Assembly (NCBI GenBank): GCA_027604705.1
Contig: JADHYV010000079.1
Coordinates: 1-64,000 of the forward strand
Direction of reading: 5' to 3'
DNA length: 64,000 nt
From: Allomyces arbusculus
Lineage: Eukaryota; Blastocladiomycota; Blastocladiomycetes; Blastocladiales; Blastocladiaceae
Under the pieces are notes generated by a model. The model saw only the letters and a list, made by a program, of their open reading frames with translations. It did no database searches and was not told the origin of the DNA. The position numbers were made by a program, and so were the translations under genes. Positions within the stretch are counted from its first letter, which is position 1. Every line of letters begins with the position of its first letter. This document shows, piece by piece, positions 42,288 through 52,551 of the stretch.

Positions 42288-42643
42288 TTTAGATGGTCGA
42301 TTGGAGTCGGGGTGCCGTTGGCGAGCAGAACGTCGATTAAGTAGGCCCTTGGCCCGGTTAAAGGACAGGGTGGGTTCGCGATCGCTATTGCCGCAAGCTA
42401 ATTCGGGCCCAACAGCCTTGTCGTCGAGCGAATCGATTCTGCAGCGCACTAGAAAGGGTCGCTCGAAAGCTTGCGGCGATGAACGGCCTCTCGGTGAGGG
42501 ACAGCCCCGTGGAAATCATGGGTTGTCAAGTCGATCTGCGAGACGTTATTTCATTTCATTCTCTTGGCCGATTTGATCGCGATCACAAACGACCACCAAC
42601 GACCACCAGCCCCTCGCGAGCGTCTTTTGGCGAAAATTGAGCC
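42288..42643. other. Divergent intergenic region
   Basis: Upstream region of the unknown minus-strand gene. No motif seen apart from presumed promoter sequence. Confidence 0.45.
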
Positions 42644-43650
42644 GTGAAAACTGCTTTGTCTGCTTTGGCGACGTGCACGAGCCGAGTACGGCTCGAGCGC
42701 ACGGACATCTCGCCAACCGCCGCAAGTTTCTTTCGCAGGGCAAGAACTCATTCCTACGCGACCAGTTCCCAGCGTCGGCACTTGCTGCTCTCGCCTTCTC
42801 TCTCGCTACCAAATGCGAGCACGTTCTGTCCTTGCTCACCAAATCAAGACGCTGGCATCGAACTCGAGTGGTGCCAAGCGACTACGGCGCCACGGCCGTG
42901 CAACACGGGCAAGGCTCTGCACGCGTACTTCATGGCGCTGATCGCGTATGCCAAGCACGCTGCCGGCTCGGTCAAGTCGTCTCGATAAAGTATGCGTGCG
43001 CCGTCCCCTTACCGTCATTGCGCATCATGAGTGGCCAGACTGACTCTGGCCGTGATCAGGTCTCTCGTCGTCAGCATGGCAAAAGGAACACTGTGAGACG
43101 CTGATCCGCGACGGTCGCGCACATGGCGTTACCGGGCGGCCCAATCCCGAGTCGATTGACGCGTGGTTCGAGCAGTTCCGCGCCCACAAGCGGAACGTCG
43201 GCGTCAAAAACGTTCTAGTAGTACCCGAAGCCCGATCCGCTGCCCAGCTTTGATGCTGGGTTCGACCAGGCGTTCAGCGCGCACCAACGCGCGCTAGCTG
43301 AATCGGACGAGGAGGAGATGTCACCCGGTGACGAGGAAGACGATGCCGACGGTGACGACGACGAGGTTTATAACCTTGAGACAAGGCCGCGGCCAAACGA
43401 AGGGCCCTCGACGCGGTCGCGCACGCAGCAGTGGGCCCGTTCCACAGCAAAGAGTGAGGTGGGTGGCATAGATCCGCGCCCGGTTCGCGCAGTCGCCCAA
43501 GTACATTCCGTCGGCTTTGCAGGGCCTGATCATGGACGCGGTCCAGTGTAAGCTGCACATGGACGGCTCGGTGATCGAGTACCTCGAAGATCGCTCAAGG
43601 CCATGGCGTTTGTGCATGGCGTCGAGAGGGGCGCATTTGAACATATGAGC
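42644..43650 (+). CDS. Possible multi-exon gene with homeodomain-like helix, broken or unresolved
   Basis: Protein-like plus-strand blocks succeed each other in different frames: DAGIELEWCQATTAPRPC with GKALHAYFMALIAYAKHAAG (about 42850-42980); WQKEHCETLIRDGRAHGVTG and RPNPESIDAWFEQFRAHKRN (about 43077-43200); FDQAFSAHQRALAESDEEEM and acidic sequence (43260-43380); and after a plausible intron (donor gtgggt near 43459, acceptor tttgcag near 43520) GLIMDAVQCKLHMDGSVIEY. The IDAWFEQFRAHKR segment resembles the recognition helix of homeodomains or a transposase HTH. No single splice chain joins all blocks, so this may be a decayed gene. Listed for completeness. Confidence 0.33.
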
Positions 43651-44099
43651 GAGGATACGGGAACGCCGGCGCGCCTGCGCCTGGCGAGGGGTGCCGCGGG
43701 TGCGGAGTCGCCGTCGGACCGGCAGTGGGCGCAAGGGGCGTGCGCGTGGCGGGTTGGTCAAGAGGTTGACGGTGTGGAGGGGTCCTATGTCGGGGATGGA
43801 GGGAAACGTGGACTGAACAGACGGGAAAAGTGTCTAGATCGAGTGAGCGGAGACGGAACATCGAGGAGGAAGAGACTAAGTCACGTTCTGTAAATACACA
43901 ATCCAGCAACGTTCTACCATTGTTGTTCAATCGACCTCATCCATCGATGCCGCCGCGAATGGAGTTTGAGTGATGCTTTCCGAAGCGTGAGCCAGAAAAT
44001 TTTTCAAAAGGGCAATCTAAATATTCTCCACCCCTTGCATTGGACTCGTCGTGAGCGGTCACCGACAAATATGGAGATTTTGCTCCGCAATTTTGCACG
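43651..44099. other. Unassigned
   Basis: No gene or repeat recognised. AT-richer towards 44000. Confidence 0.4.
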
Positions 44100-44470
44100 C
44101 CCGGACCATTACGACCTCCTTCCACCGCGCAGCTGCCGCTCCTGTTCCTTTTGCCATTGGCGAAGCTGGCGTTCGGCTAACACGTTGCGCATTTGAGGGT
44201 CAGATCAGTACCGATCCCATTCCCAAGTTAGCATCGAGACGGCCAAGCGCACCTTGCCGCTGCACCTTGTCGATGCGGCGCTCCGACTCGTGGACGAACC
44301 GGTGGAACAGATGCGAATCGAGCAGCTTGTTGGTAATCCAACGCTGTGCGAGCACGCCGGCCTGGCTGTGGCCGAGAATGGTGACGAGTCTGGTGGCCGC
44401 GAATGCATGTCAGTCGCTGCTGGTATCATCGAAATATGGACCGTTGCATGCGGGTGCATCATTACCGCGC
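44100..44470 (-). CDS. Possible small helical protein gene (fragment)
   Basis: The minus strand reads TRLVTILGHSQAGVLAQRWI, TNKLLDSHLFHRFVHESERR and IDKVQRQGALGRLDANLGMG between about 44405 and 44210, then a stop. A second block, AERQLRQWQKEQERQLRGG, follows at about 44180-44125 in another frame. A 35-nt intron (donor gtactg, acceptor gttag) lies between but its phase does not fit the second block. Both look like genuine helical protein, so a small gene with an unidentified 5' exon is likely. Family not recognised. Confidence 0.33.
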
Positions 44471-44984
44471 GATAATGGGCAGGACCATCGTGGACGGCGA
44501 GAACAGAGCGGTTTGCAGCGTGTTGCTGGGTGGTTCGGCTTGCAGGGACCGTTTGAATCGATGGTTACGGCGAGAGCAGCGACTTGTCGGATCCACTCTT
44601 TCGATTGCAGCAAGTCGTCGGTATTTTCGGGCGACTGCTGTAATTAGCTGGCAACAGTACGACCGTTTGCGTGATGGATGCCTGACAGGGTTGGACTCAA
44701 AGACGCTATTGTGGTCTTGCAGCTGTGCTGACTGCTTGATATAAATTGAGGCAATCAGCAGCAAAATTGTGCTCCATTTACGTAATTTGTCTTGTAGCTT
44801 GCAGCCAGGAGTGACTCGTTGCGGCTCCTCTGATCAAGTTTGGGCGACGTGGACAATGTCAAGGAGCGGCCAGACGTGGACGACAACAAGACAGCCACGA
44901 CAGCTGCACCAACCCGCCCTGGAAACTTGCTGCAATCTACTAGTGCACGACGAAGACACGACGAGCGGGGCTGTCGCCATTACC
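44471..44984. other. Upstream region of SEN1
   Basis: No supportable gene. Probable promoter and 5' UTR of the helicase gene. A TATA-like ATATAAAT lies at 44739-44746, about 240 bp before the SEN1 ATG. Confidence 0.45.
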
Positions 44985-47900
44985 ATGAACCCGCCAGCAC
45001 CGACGGCCTGGGTCACGGCCATTGCACAGCACGGCCAGCTGCCGCTCGCAACGCTTCAAGTAACCTCAGCCGAGTTTTTTCGCGAGTTTGCTGCGTTTGG
45101 GGCGGCCATCAAGGACACGCCGCAAGTATTGCAGCCGTTGTTTGCACGTGACGCGACACCGGGCATCCAGCTCGTGCGGTCCTTGCTCGGCCACACCCAT
45201 GTCGTGCCCATTCTCTCGCGCGAGTGGCCACAGGGCTTGCGCGAGGCGCCCGTCGACTTGACCGTGCTTCCGCCCCCGGCCGACCTGCTCGCGACAGCGA
45301 TGCTGCAGCACGTGCCCGTTCTGGAAGTCCCCGCACGACTACTCGCGTGGTTGCCCGACTTTTTGATTGCCGCGCACCAGCATTCCGCGCTGCCTGAGAC
45401 GTTCGTTGCCGTCTACGCGCACATCGCAACGGCACTCGTCAAGTCGCTCGACGGGTGGTTGGTCGCGCCCAATTTGCCCGTCACGACACGCGAACTGGCA
45501 ATGCGCGTTGCTCTCGGGCTTCTGACCGTTTTCACGGACGCGCAGGCACCGTTGCACCCGGCCTCTGCGCTCCCGTGGCCCGCGCTCGCGCCTCCGCTCG
45601 TCGGGTACATTGCGCGGCACGTGAACGCCGACCCGCTGGCGCAACAGGCGCTCGCCACGCTCGTGCATTTTGAGTCGGTCTATTTGCAGGCGATCTGGAC
45701 GGCGTGCCCGCTGAAGCAGCTGAACGACGCGACCCGGTGCACATGGACTGCCGCTGTGCAGTGTTCCCACGTTGCACAGCTGCTCATGGCCGAGATCCCG
45801 CTCATGTCCAATTGGCCCGTCGATTCGCTCGTGGCTGTGGTCGATGCGTGCGCACAGGTCGCGATTGGGACCTCAAAACTCGACCAGTTGTGGCACGCTG
45901 CGCCGCGCGACGTGGCCGCGCAGCACGCGGCGTGGGTCGCGCAGTTCTCGACCCTCTGGACGGCCGTCGCGACGCAAGTGCTCATGCACAACACGGCGCT
46001 TATGAAGACGATGCTGCAAAACGACCGGTTCCTGACGACGCTCCCGGCGCTGCTCATGAGCCACGACAAGCAAGTGCGTGTCACGACGGGCCAGTTGCTC
46101 GCCCACGTGCTCGGCACGCAGTCGCAGTTCAATACGCGCAAGCAGCTCATGACCACGACCAAGCCGCACGTGCTCGAGCGCGCAGGTTTCTCGATTATTC
46201 GCGCGGCCACCGACTGGAACAACCGCCGCATTATCAGGCTTGACGCCATGTTTCCGCTGATCCAGTGGATTGCCGACGTGTGCGCGATGCCGTCGGCGAT
46301 CGTGCCCATGACGCTCGTCGATGCGGCCACCGAGTACCTCGCCTCGTTCTACAAGCTCGGTCTGCGGATCGGCAACCACGAGCAGATTTCTGAGGCCGAC
46401 TACAACATCTTTGAAGCAACGCAGGATTTGGCGCACAAGGCCGTACGCGCGCTGCTCAACATGTGCCGTCTGCGCACTGACCCATGGCCACTGTCGAGTA
46501 AATCGTTTGCCGACCTCGTCGACATGCTCGCGAAATGGGCGCGCGTCACGGACGAGATCATTGCACAGGCGGTTTTCGAGTTGCTCGACGAGGTCCTGAA
46601 ACTCGCGCGCAAGCGCGGGTTTGAGGTGTCCGACAAGGGCCGCGCCGATATTGAAAAGATTGCAATCGACGACAAGGGTAAAAAATCACGGTTCTCGGTC
46701 GACCAGCGGTCGGTGCTCTTCCAGCACGTGAGCTTCCTTGAGGCCCGTGCCAAGAGGGTCACCTTGCCGCCCGACGATGACGCCAAGCTGGCGGGATGGG
46801 CCGCGCCGAGTAAACCAGCACCGCCACAACTCGCCCCGGCGCGCGTCGTGGACTTGACCATGGACGACGAAGACGAGGATGATGTGATTGAAGTGGTCGC
46901 ATCGACGTCGGCGCCGAGATCATCAATGCCGGGGACCGCGCCGATCACGCCGGCCGACTTTTTCAGACCCCAGCAGACACGCAAGACCGCGGCGCCGCCA
47001 TCACGTCCACCGTCCTCTCTCGCTGCGCGAGCGCCGACTCCACCGGTTCCGTCGGCTCCTACACCGTCGTCGCGGTTTGCCGGTGTGCAATTGCGCAAGC
47101 CCAAGACCAAGGAGGAGTTGCTGGCCGAGGAGAAACGCAAACGGGCCGAAATCGCGGAACAGCAGCGGCGCGACGAGGCGGCGGCGCGCGAAAAGATGCT
47201 CGCAGCGATGGAACAAACCAAGGAGCGACTGCGGTCTGGGCAGTTGCGCAAGCCCGTGCAGGTCGACTTGTTTGGCACGATCAAGGCCGCAGCGCCTGCG
47301 CCGCGTGCGGCGAAACCCGTGCGCATCTCGGCCACGGCCGCGTCGTCCGCGCCGAGGGAACGCCGTCGCGCTCACCCGCCACTCCCGGACCCAAAAACGC
47401 TCGAGATTGCGGTCGTGCAGTGGGACTACTACGCGGTGGGTTCGGCGCAGCCCGTGCCCATCGGGTTGCCCGGGACCGACGTAGAGCTGCGGTGCAGTAA
47501 CGTATTCGACCAGTTCCGCAGCACGCGGCAGTACTACGACGTGTTTGCGCCGCTGATCCTGCTCGAGTGCTGGCAGCAGCTCGAGCGCGCCAAGGCCGAG
47601 CACGACGGGTCCTACATTGACGTGCAGGTGCAGGACTTGGCCATCATGTCCGAGTCGGCCGAGGTCACGGTCACGATTCCGCTTTCCGAATGGCGCGCCG
47701 TGACTAAGTCGCGGCCACAGGACATGGACGTGGTCTTACTCGCCGACGAACGTGGCATGGACACGAACACGAAATCGCGCGGTGTGACGAGCGACGCGCT
47801 GCTTCATTTGCTCGCGTCTGATACGGCGGTTGTACCCAAGCGCGACGGGCTCGCGATCTTGGCGAAGATCAATTCCGTGAATTATATGCGGCAAATGGTC

Positions 47901-50133
47901 GAGATCAAGGCCACCGTGTCGCTCCGCGCCAATACGATGTTGCCCGGCCGTCGGATTCGGATGATGAAGTTGTTTTCGCTCGTCACGGCCTACCGCGAGT
48001 TCGCGGCGCTCGTCACGCTACCACTCATGCCGCTCGTGGACGAGATTTTGGACCCCAAGGCCGGTGGGTCGGCCGACGTCGAGGACGAGGACCGCACACA
48101 GGTTGCGCGTGCGCGCCGCGCGCATGGACTTAACGAGCCGCAAGCAAAAGCGGTTGTGCGTGCTGTGCGGAGTCCGGGGATCACGTTGATTCAGGGGCCG
48201 CCCGGAACTGGTTCGTGCTCATGTTCGACCTCATTCACTGACAGAAAATGCGCAAACTGACTGAAACTGGTCGTAATAGGCAAAACCAAGACGATTCTCG
48301 GCCTCATCGGCGCGTTCTTGCAACGCACTCCGCACATTCTCGTCTGCGCCCCGTCCAACGCGGCCGTCGACGAGATCACCAAGCGTATTCTGCGTGGCGT
48401 GCGGGATGACAACTCCGGCGCCATGTTTGTTCCGATCACCGTCCGCGTCGGGAACACGGACGTTGTACACCCGGACGTGCGGTCGGTCGCGCTCGACGAT
48501 CTCGTCGACGAGGAAATGCAGGGCGCGCAGGCGGCCGCGGCCGCGGGCGAGAACGGCGGCGGTGGGCTCGACGCGACCTGGCGCCAACTGCTCGCGGAAC
48601 GCCGACAAGTGCTTGATGATAAGGCGCGGCTCGAGGGGATGCTCGCCGACGCGCACCAGCAGGAAGACTCGGCGCGCGCCGCGCAGCTGGAAATGGACTT
48701 GAAGGCGTTACACGCACACCGGCGGAAAGTACTAGCTGATCTCGATGCGCACCGGCAGCAGCGTACGGAAACATCGCGCGCCGTTGAGGCCTCGCGGATG
48801 CAGACGCGGCAGCGAATCTTGGAGCGCGCGCAGGTTGTGACGTGCACGTTGTCGACGGCCGGCCAGGACCAGTTGGCCGGGTTGAATCACGGGTTTGATG
48901 TCGTGATTATTGATGAGGCCGCGCAGTCGATTGAGCTGTCTTCGCTAATTCCGCTACGGTTCGGCGCGAAGCAGGTCGTGCTTGTCGGTGATCCGAACCA
49001 GCTGCCGCCGACGGTCTTGTCGCTCGAGGCTAAGAAGTACGGGTACGAGCAGAGTTTGTTTGTGCGCGTGCAAAAGGCTCGGCCGGAGCGCGTCGTGCTG
49101 CTCGAGATTCAGTACCGGATGCATCCCGATATCAGTACGGTTTTTTGGTGTTGCTCGATTCTCTGTGCAGAGTCATCGCTGACTCGTCGGCTCCCTTTCT
49201 ACAGGCTACTTCCCGAGCCAAATCTTCTACGACGGCAAGCTGCGCGACGGCGTGTCTGACGAGACGCACATCGCATCATGGTACACGCACGCATCGGGCC
49301 TGTTCGGGCCGATCCGGTTCTTCGACGTCGTTGGCGGTCGGCAGCAAGGCGGCGGTGCCAGCCGATCGCTGCGCAACGTGGCCGAACTCGACGCGGTCTT
49401 GCACCTCGTGCACACGCTCGTCACGGCGCACCCGAACACCAACTTCTGCTCGCGGATCGGCATCATCACGCCGTACAAGGACCAGAAGTCGGCCTTGCGC
49501 GACCGATTGCGACAAGTCTACGGCCCGGACGTGCTCGAGTACGTCGATGTGAACACGGTCGACGGGTTCCAGGGCCAGGAAAAGGATATCATTATCATGA
49601 CGACCGTGCGCGCCGGCGACGGGCAGGGTGGGATCGGGTTCGTGGCCGACCAGCGCCGCATGAACGTGGCACTCACGCGCGCCAAGTATACGTTGCTCGT
49701 TGTGGGGTCGGCCGCGGCGCTCACGCAGAACAAGTGCTGGCGGCAACTGATTGGGCACGCCAAGGAGAAGGGCGTGTTCCGTACGCTCGAGGCGAACAGG
49801 ATCCCGCGCGTGCATGGGCCGTGCCCGCCGAATTTGCGGCCGACCGAGTACCACGTCGGCGGGGGCGCTGATGGTGGCTCCGCGGGCCAGGGGGCGCCCA
49901 AGCGTGCGGCGGCGGAAATGGACGATCCCGATGGTGCAGAGTGCCCACCGGCATTGACGCGCACGGAAAAGCGCGCACGGAACGCAGCGGGGATCGCTGC
50001 GATTCGCGCGAGCGCGGCGGAGATGGAGGCGAGTATCCGGCGCGGCGAAGGACGTGGGACGCTGAAGCCGGCCGCGAATGGAAGTGGAGGAAGGGGAGGG
50101 TTTGGGAGTATAGGCGAGAAGCGGATTCCATGA
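44985..50133 (+). CDS. SEN1: Sen1-type superfamily 1 RNA/DNA helicase (senataxin homologue)
   Basis: Exons 44985-48210, 48280-49134 and 49205-50133 give 1669 residues. Sen1 unwinds R-loops and terminates non-coding RNA polymerase II transcription. The N-terminal 600 residues are helical and HEAT-like, the typical Sen1 N domain. A linker follows with DLTMDDEDEDDVIEVVAS (about residues 622-640), where VIEVV beside acids looks like a SUMO-interaction motif, then a Lys/Glu-rich helix. UPF1-type helicase motifs come in order: GPPGTGKTKTILGL (rebuilt by splice 1), APSNAAVDEITKR, VIIDEAAQSIE, VGDPNQLPPTV, EIQYRMHPDIS, VNTVDGFQGQEKDII and MNVALTRAK. Splice 2 uses donor gtacgg at 49135, giving HPDISYFPSQIFYDG. 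The C terminus is basic and Gly-rich, as in nuclear Sen1. The start is the first ATG of the long frame after a stop-free leader; a short upstream exon is possible. Confidence 0.94.
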
Positions 50134-51041
50134 TCGGCTGGCCGCTGTTTGCTATTGTTTTCTTGCTGGCAAATGAATTTGCTTCTGGTCTGTCGTGATC
50201 AGGTGCAAGGAGGGTCCTCTCAACACGGCCGCGGAGTCATGGATCGTCCGCAAATCTGGTGGAGAAGCGAACACACAATACAAAGACCTGACCACGGTCT
50301 CTGAGAGAGGAGGCGTGGCAAGATAATCTGGAGTGAAAAGTGAAATGATCTGTCGCGCTGCCGTTGCATCTCAAGATCGTGCTGCCATGTTTCGTGAGAT
50401 TCTTGCTGTCGAACTTGCATCCATCTTGCGTGTGTGTTCCAACTGATTATTCTGGCCGGCGACGGCTCCGACCGTGACGTCTCTCGCACTGAGTCCAATT
50501 AGGGGGTGTGCGCAGGCGAGATCAGTTCACCGTTTCAGTTCAATTTGAGACTGACTCAAACCCGAACTGACGTGATTGTGAAAAGTTTGCGTGCACAGTA
50601 AAATCAGATCAGTTTGCGACTCTCTCCAAAACAACGACACTACAATTCTATTGACACCCAAAGATGCGCATCACTCTATCACACCTGGCGCAGCGTTTTT
50701 ATGCGGGTAGCGGCCTTGTCATGTGGTCAACAGGCCGCGAACGATCGCAGGTTCGTCTCCACGCCCGCTTGTGTCTGAGACGAGGAAAAACGGCGGGAAA
50801 ATTGCCTACGGTATGCGCGCATCGCTAAGAAACATGTTGCTATAAGTTGGTGACCGTGGGGTGGGTGGGTGTGAGTGATTTCGGTGTTTTCATGGCGGTG
50901 GTGTGCTGCGCGCTAACGGATATGAAGTCACTCAGTTCGAGTGTGCCGTTCAGGTGGTTTTTGGATCGGTTCAAGGCTCTTCAGATCAGCTTGACCTGTG
51001 AGACATCTGCGAGACACTGAACTGAGCTGAAACAGTGAGCT
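50134..51041. other. AT-richer intergenic region
   Basis: No gene. Contains a compact inverted-repeat cluster at 50703-50768 (listed separately) and repeated tgaac/tgagac words between 50500 and 51030. Confidence 0.45.
50703..50768 (+). ncRNA. Possible structured RNA or tRNA relic (three-stem fold)
   Basis: An outer stem GCGGG (50703-50707) with CCCGC (50764-50768) encloses a perfect 7-bp hairpin GCGGCCT/AGGCCGC (50710-50716 with 50732-50738). A 4-bp hairpin GAAC/GTTC (50739-50742 with 50751-50754) carries GGTTCGTCTCC, close to a B box. At 66 nt the whole is shorter than a tRNA and has no canonical T stem. It could be a degraded tRNA, a small RNA, or chance pairing in GC-rich DNA. Confidence 0.25.
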
Positions 51042-51310
51042 GATCTCGACTGTCGTTTGGTCGGACTTGGCCGTGCAGTGGTACACCGAGGCCAAGCGCA
51101 CACTGCCCGAATCGGTCAAGATTATCCAACTCACGATGATCCTCGACTACCGCAAGATTTCGTGGACCGACCTCCTGTTCGCCGACGAGGTCATCGTCGC
51201 GACTGCATTTCTCCAGCACCCGAATTACCGCTTGCGCATTCTCGAGCTGATCGGCGCGACCAAGAACCACTTGCGGTGCGGGCCCAGCTCCATCCTCCAG
51301 CTCGTGTTCT
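51042..51310 (+). pseudogene. Truncated duplicate of the Rad5/SHPRH-like helicase gene
   Basis: The plus strand reads VVWSDLAVQWYTEAKRTLPE, SVKIIQLTMILDYRKISWTD, LLFADEVIVATAFLQHPNYR and LRILELIGATKNHL. This lines up with residues about 760-835 of the SNF2-RING protein encoded at about 54815-55060 (SDLAAQWYNEAKRALPPSAK, and so on). My manual count is roughly 69 percent identical residues over 68 positions. The piece has no start, no Walker A, no DExH box and no downstream helicase motif. Similarity stops abruptly near 51310, after which the sequence becomes AT-richer. It lies about 1.2 kb upstream of the intact gene in the same orientation. The absence of stops inside the fragment and the many amino-acid changes suggest either an old partial duplication or the last exon of a lost paralogue. 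Confidence 0.8.
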
Positions 51311-52551
51311 GTATGTTTGAGTTCTTTGTTTACAGGGCTTGCATCAAGAATGAGGTATCTGCACAGTGGATCATGATACCAATTCGCTTTCACAGCAATG
51401 CAACCGATTGGCATCCCGGTGCGCAAGCCGTCCATATTGATGAGGTTTTCAGCGCCCAGGGCGCAGGGGTAAGCAATTAAGCTATGAATGCTGGCGTGCT
51501 TGATTGCTTTGTCAAGAGCAGGCGCAAACCAAAAGGTGACGTTTGCGCAAGTTGCACAAGCGACCATGGCATGCTGATCAAGTTTTCTGTAATGCGAAAC
51601 TTGACAACTGTCGGTAAGGACTCAACGGGAGCGAGCATACGTTCCGTCTCGTTGTCTTGTATCTTGGCATGCCGAATCTGGTCACTGTCCGCCCATAGAT
51701 TGGGGAGCGCAAATTGACGCATCTTCCATGGTCGGCAAATGTGCAGGATGTGGAGATGGAGACGGGACAAGCGGGTGATGCTAGGTGGGGCTGCTCTGCT
51801 TGGCTGGTCTTGACAGGTGGGGAGGGTGAAGAGAAAGCCACCGTTATATGCTTGGGGGAACTGCAGGCCTTTCAGCTGTTGCTGCACCCGAAATCCAGGC
51901 CACTGACGTGGTTCATGTCACAGAAATCCTGCTTCTGACTTGAATGAATTGGAACCGTGGAAACTGCCGTGACTTGCGGTGGGGCCACGAGCGGGGCCAG
52001 CCAAGTCAGAAAGAAGACTATGCGTTGGGATGTTTGGAAACAGAAGCATTCTGCGACGTACCCCTGTCGCAGCACGTATTCGTGCATCATTGAGCAGGAC
52101 CGCATTCAAGTTCCATGCTCCCACCCGACACACGCGTTGGCGTGCTTTCAAGCGACAAGGCGGTAGCATCTCCTCGCGCACGGTCGCGACTCCACCTCAC
52201 TCGTCGCAGATGCGGGCAGCATGAACCGGAGCGCGCGCAACACGGCCCGCGACGCGGACAGGGGAACTCAAGTCCCCGGTGCGAGAGACCCTCGCGTGAA
52301 CTTCACGTCGCGCCACATGACCGCTTCCTTTGGCAGACAGACCGCGCGGCATCGACTCACACTTGCGCGCCTTTGCAGGCAAAGATCCACGCTGGGTCAG
52401 TGGTTGGTCGGTCTTTGTCGGTCGCACACGCGACGCGCCCACGTCGAATCCAGCCTCCCGCCGATGCACCCCGCCGTCGTCGCGACCACGGCGCGCACGA
52501 CGCCGCGACTGCCCGCAACCGCATCCGCACGCTCCGCCGCACACGCAACCC
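51311..52551. other. AT-richer gap and upstream region of the SNF2-RING gene
   Basis: No gene recognised. The final 300 bp return to GC-rich composition and presumably hold the promoter and 5' UTR. Confidence 0.45.

Noticed and set aside
42288-42449. Extending the unknown gene's start upstream to 42449
   Set aside because: The extra 54 residues look like leader sequence; the ATG at 42287 begins the domain-like region.
45066-46436. Several minus-strand frames of 80-216 codons inside SEN1
   Set aside because: Antisense shadows of a helicase gene with strong motif support on the plus strand.
50703-50769. Functional tRNA
   Set aside because: Total length is about 66, T-stem mismatches are present and no anticodon arm can be drawn. 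Kept only as a low-confidence structured element.
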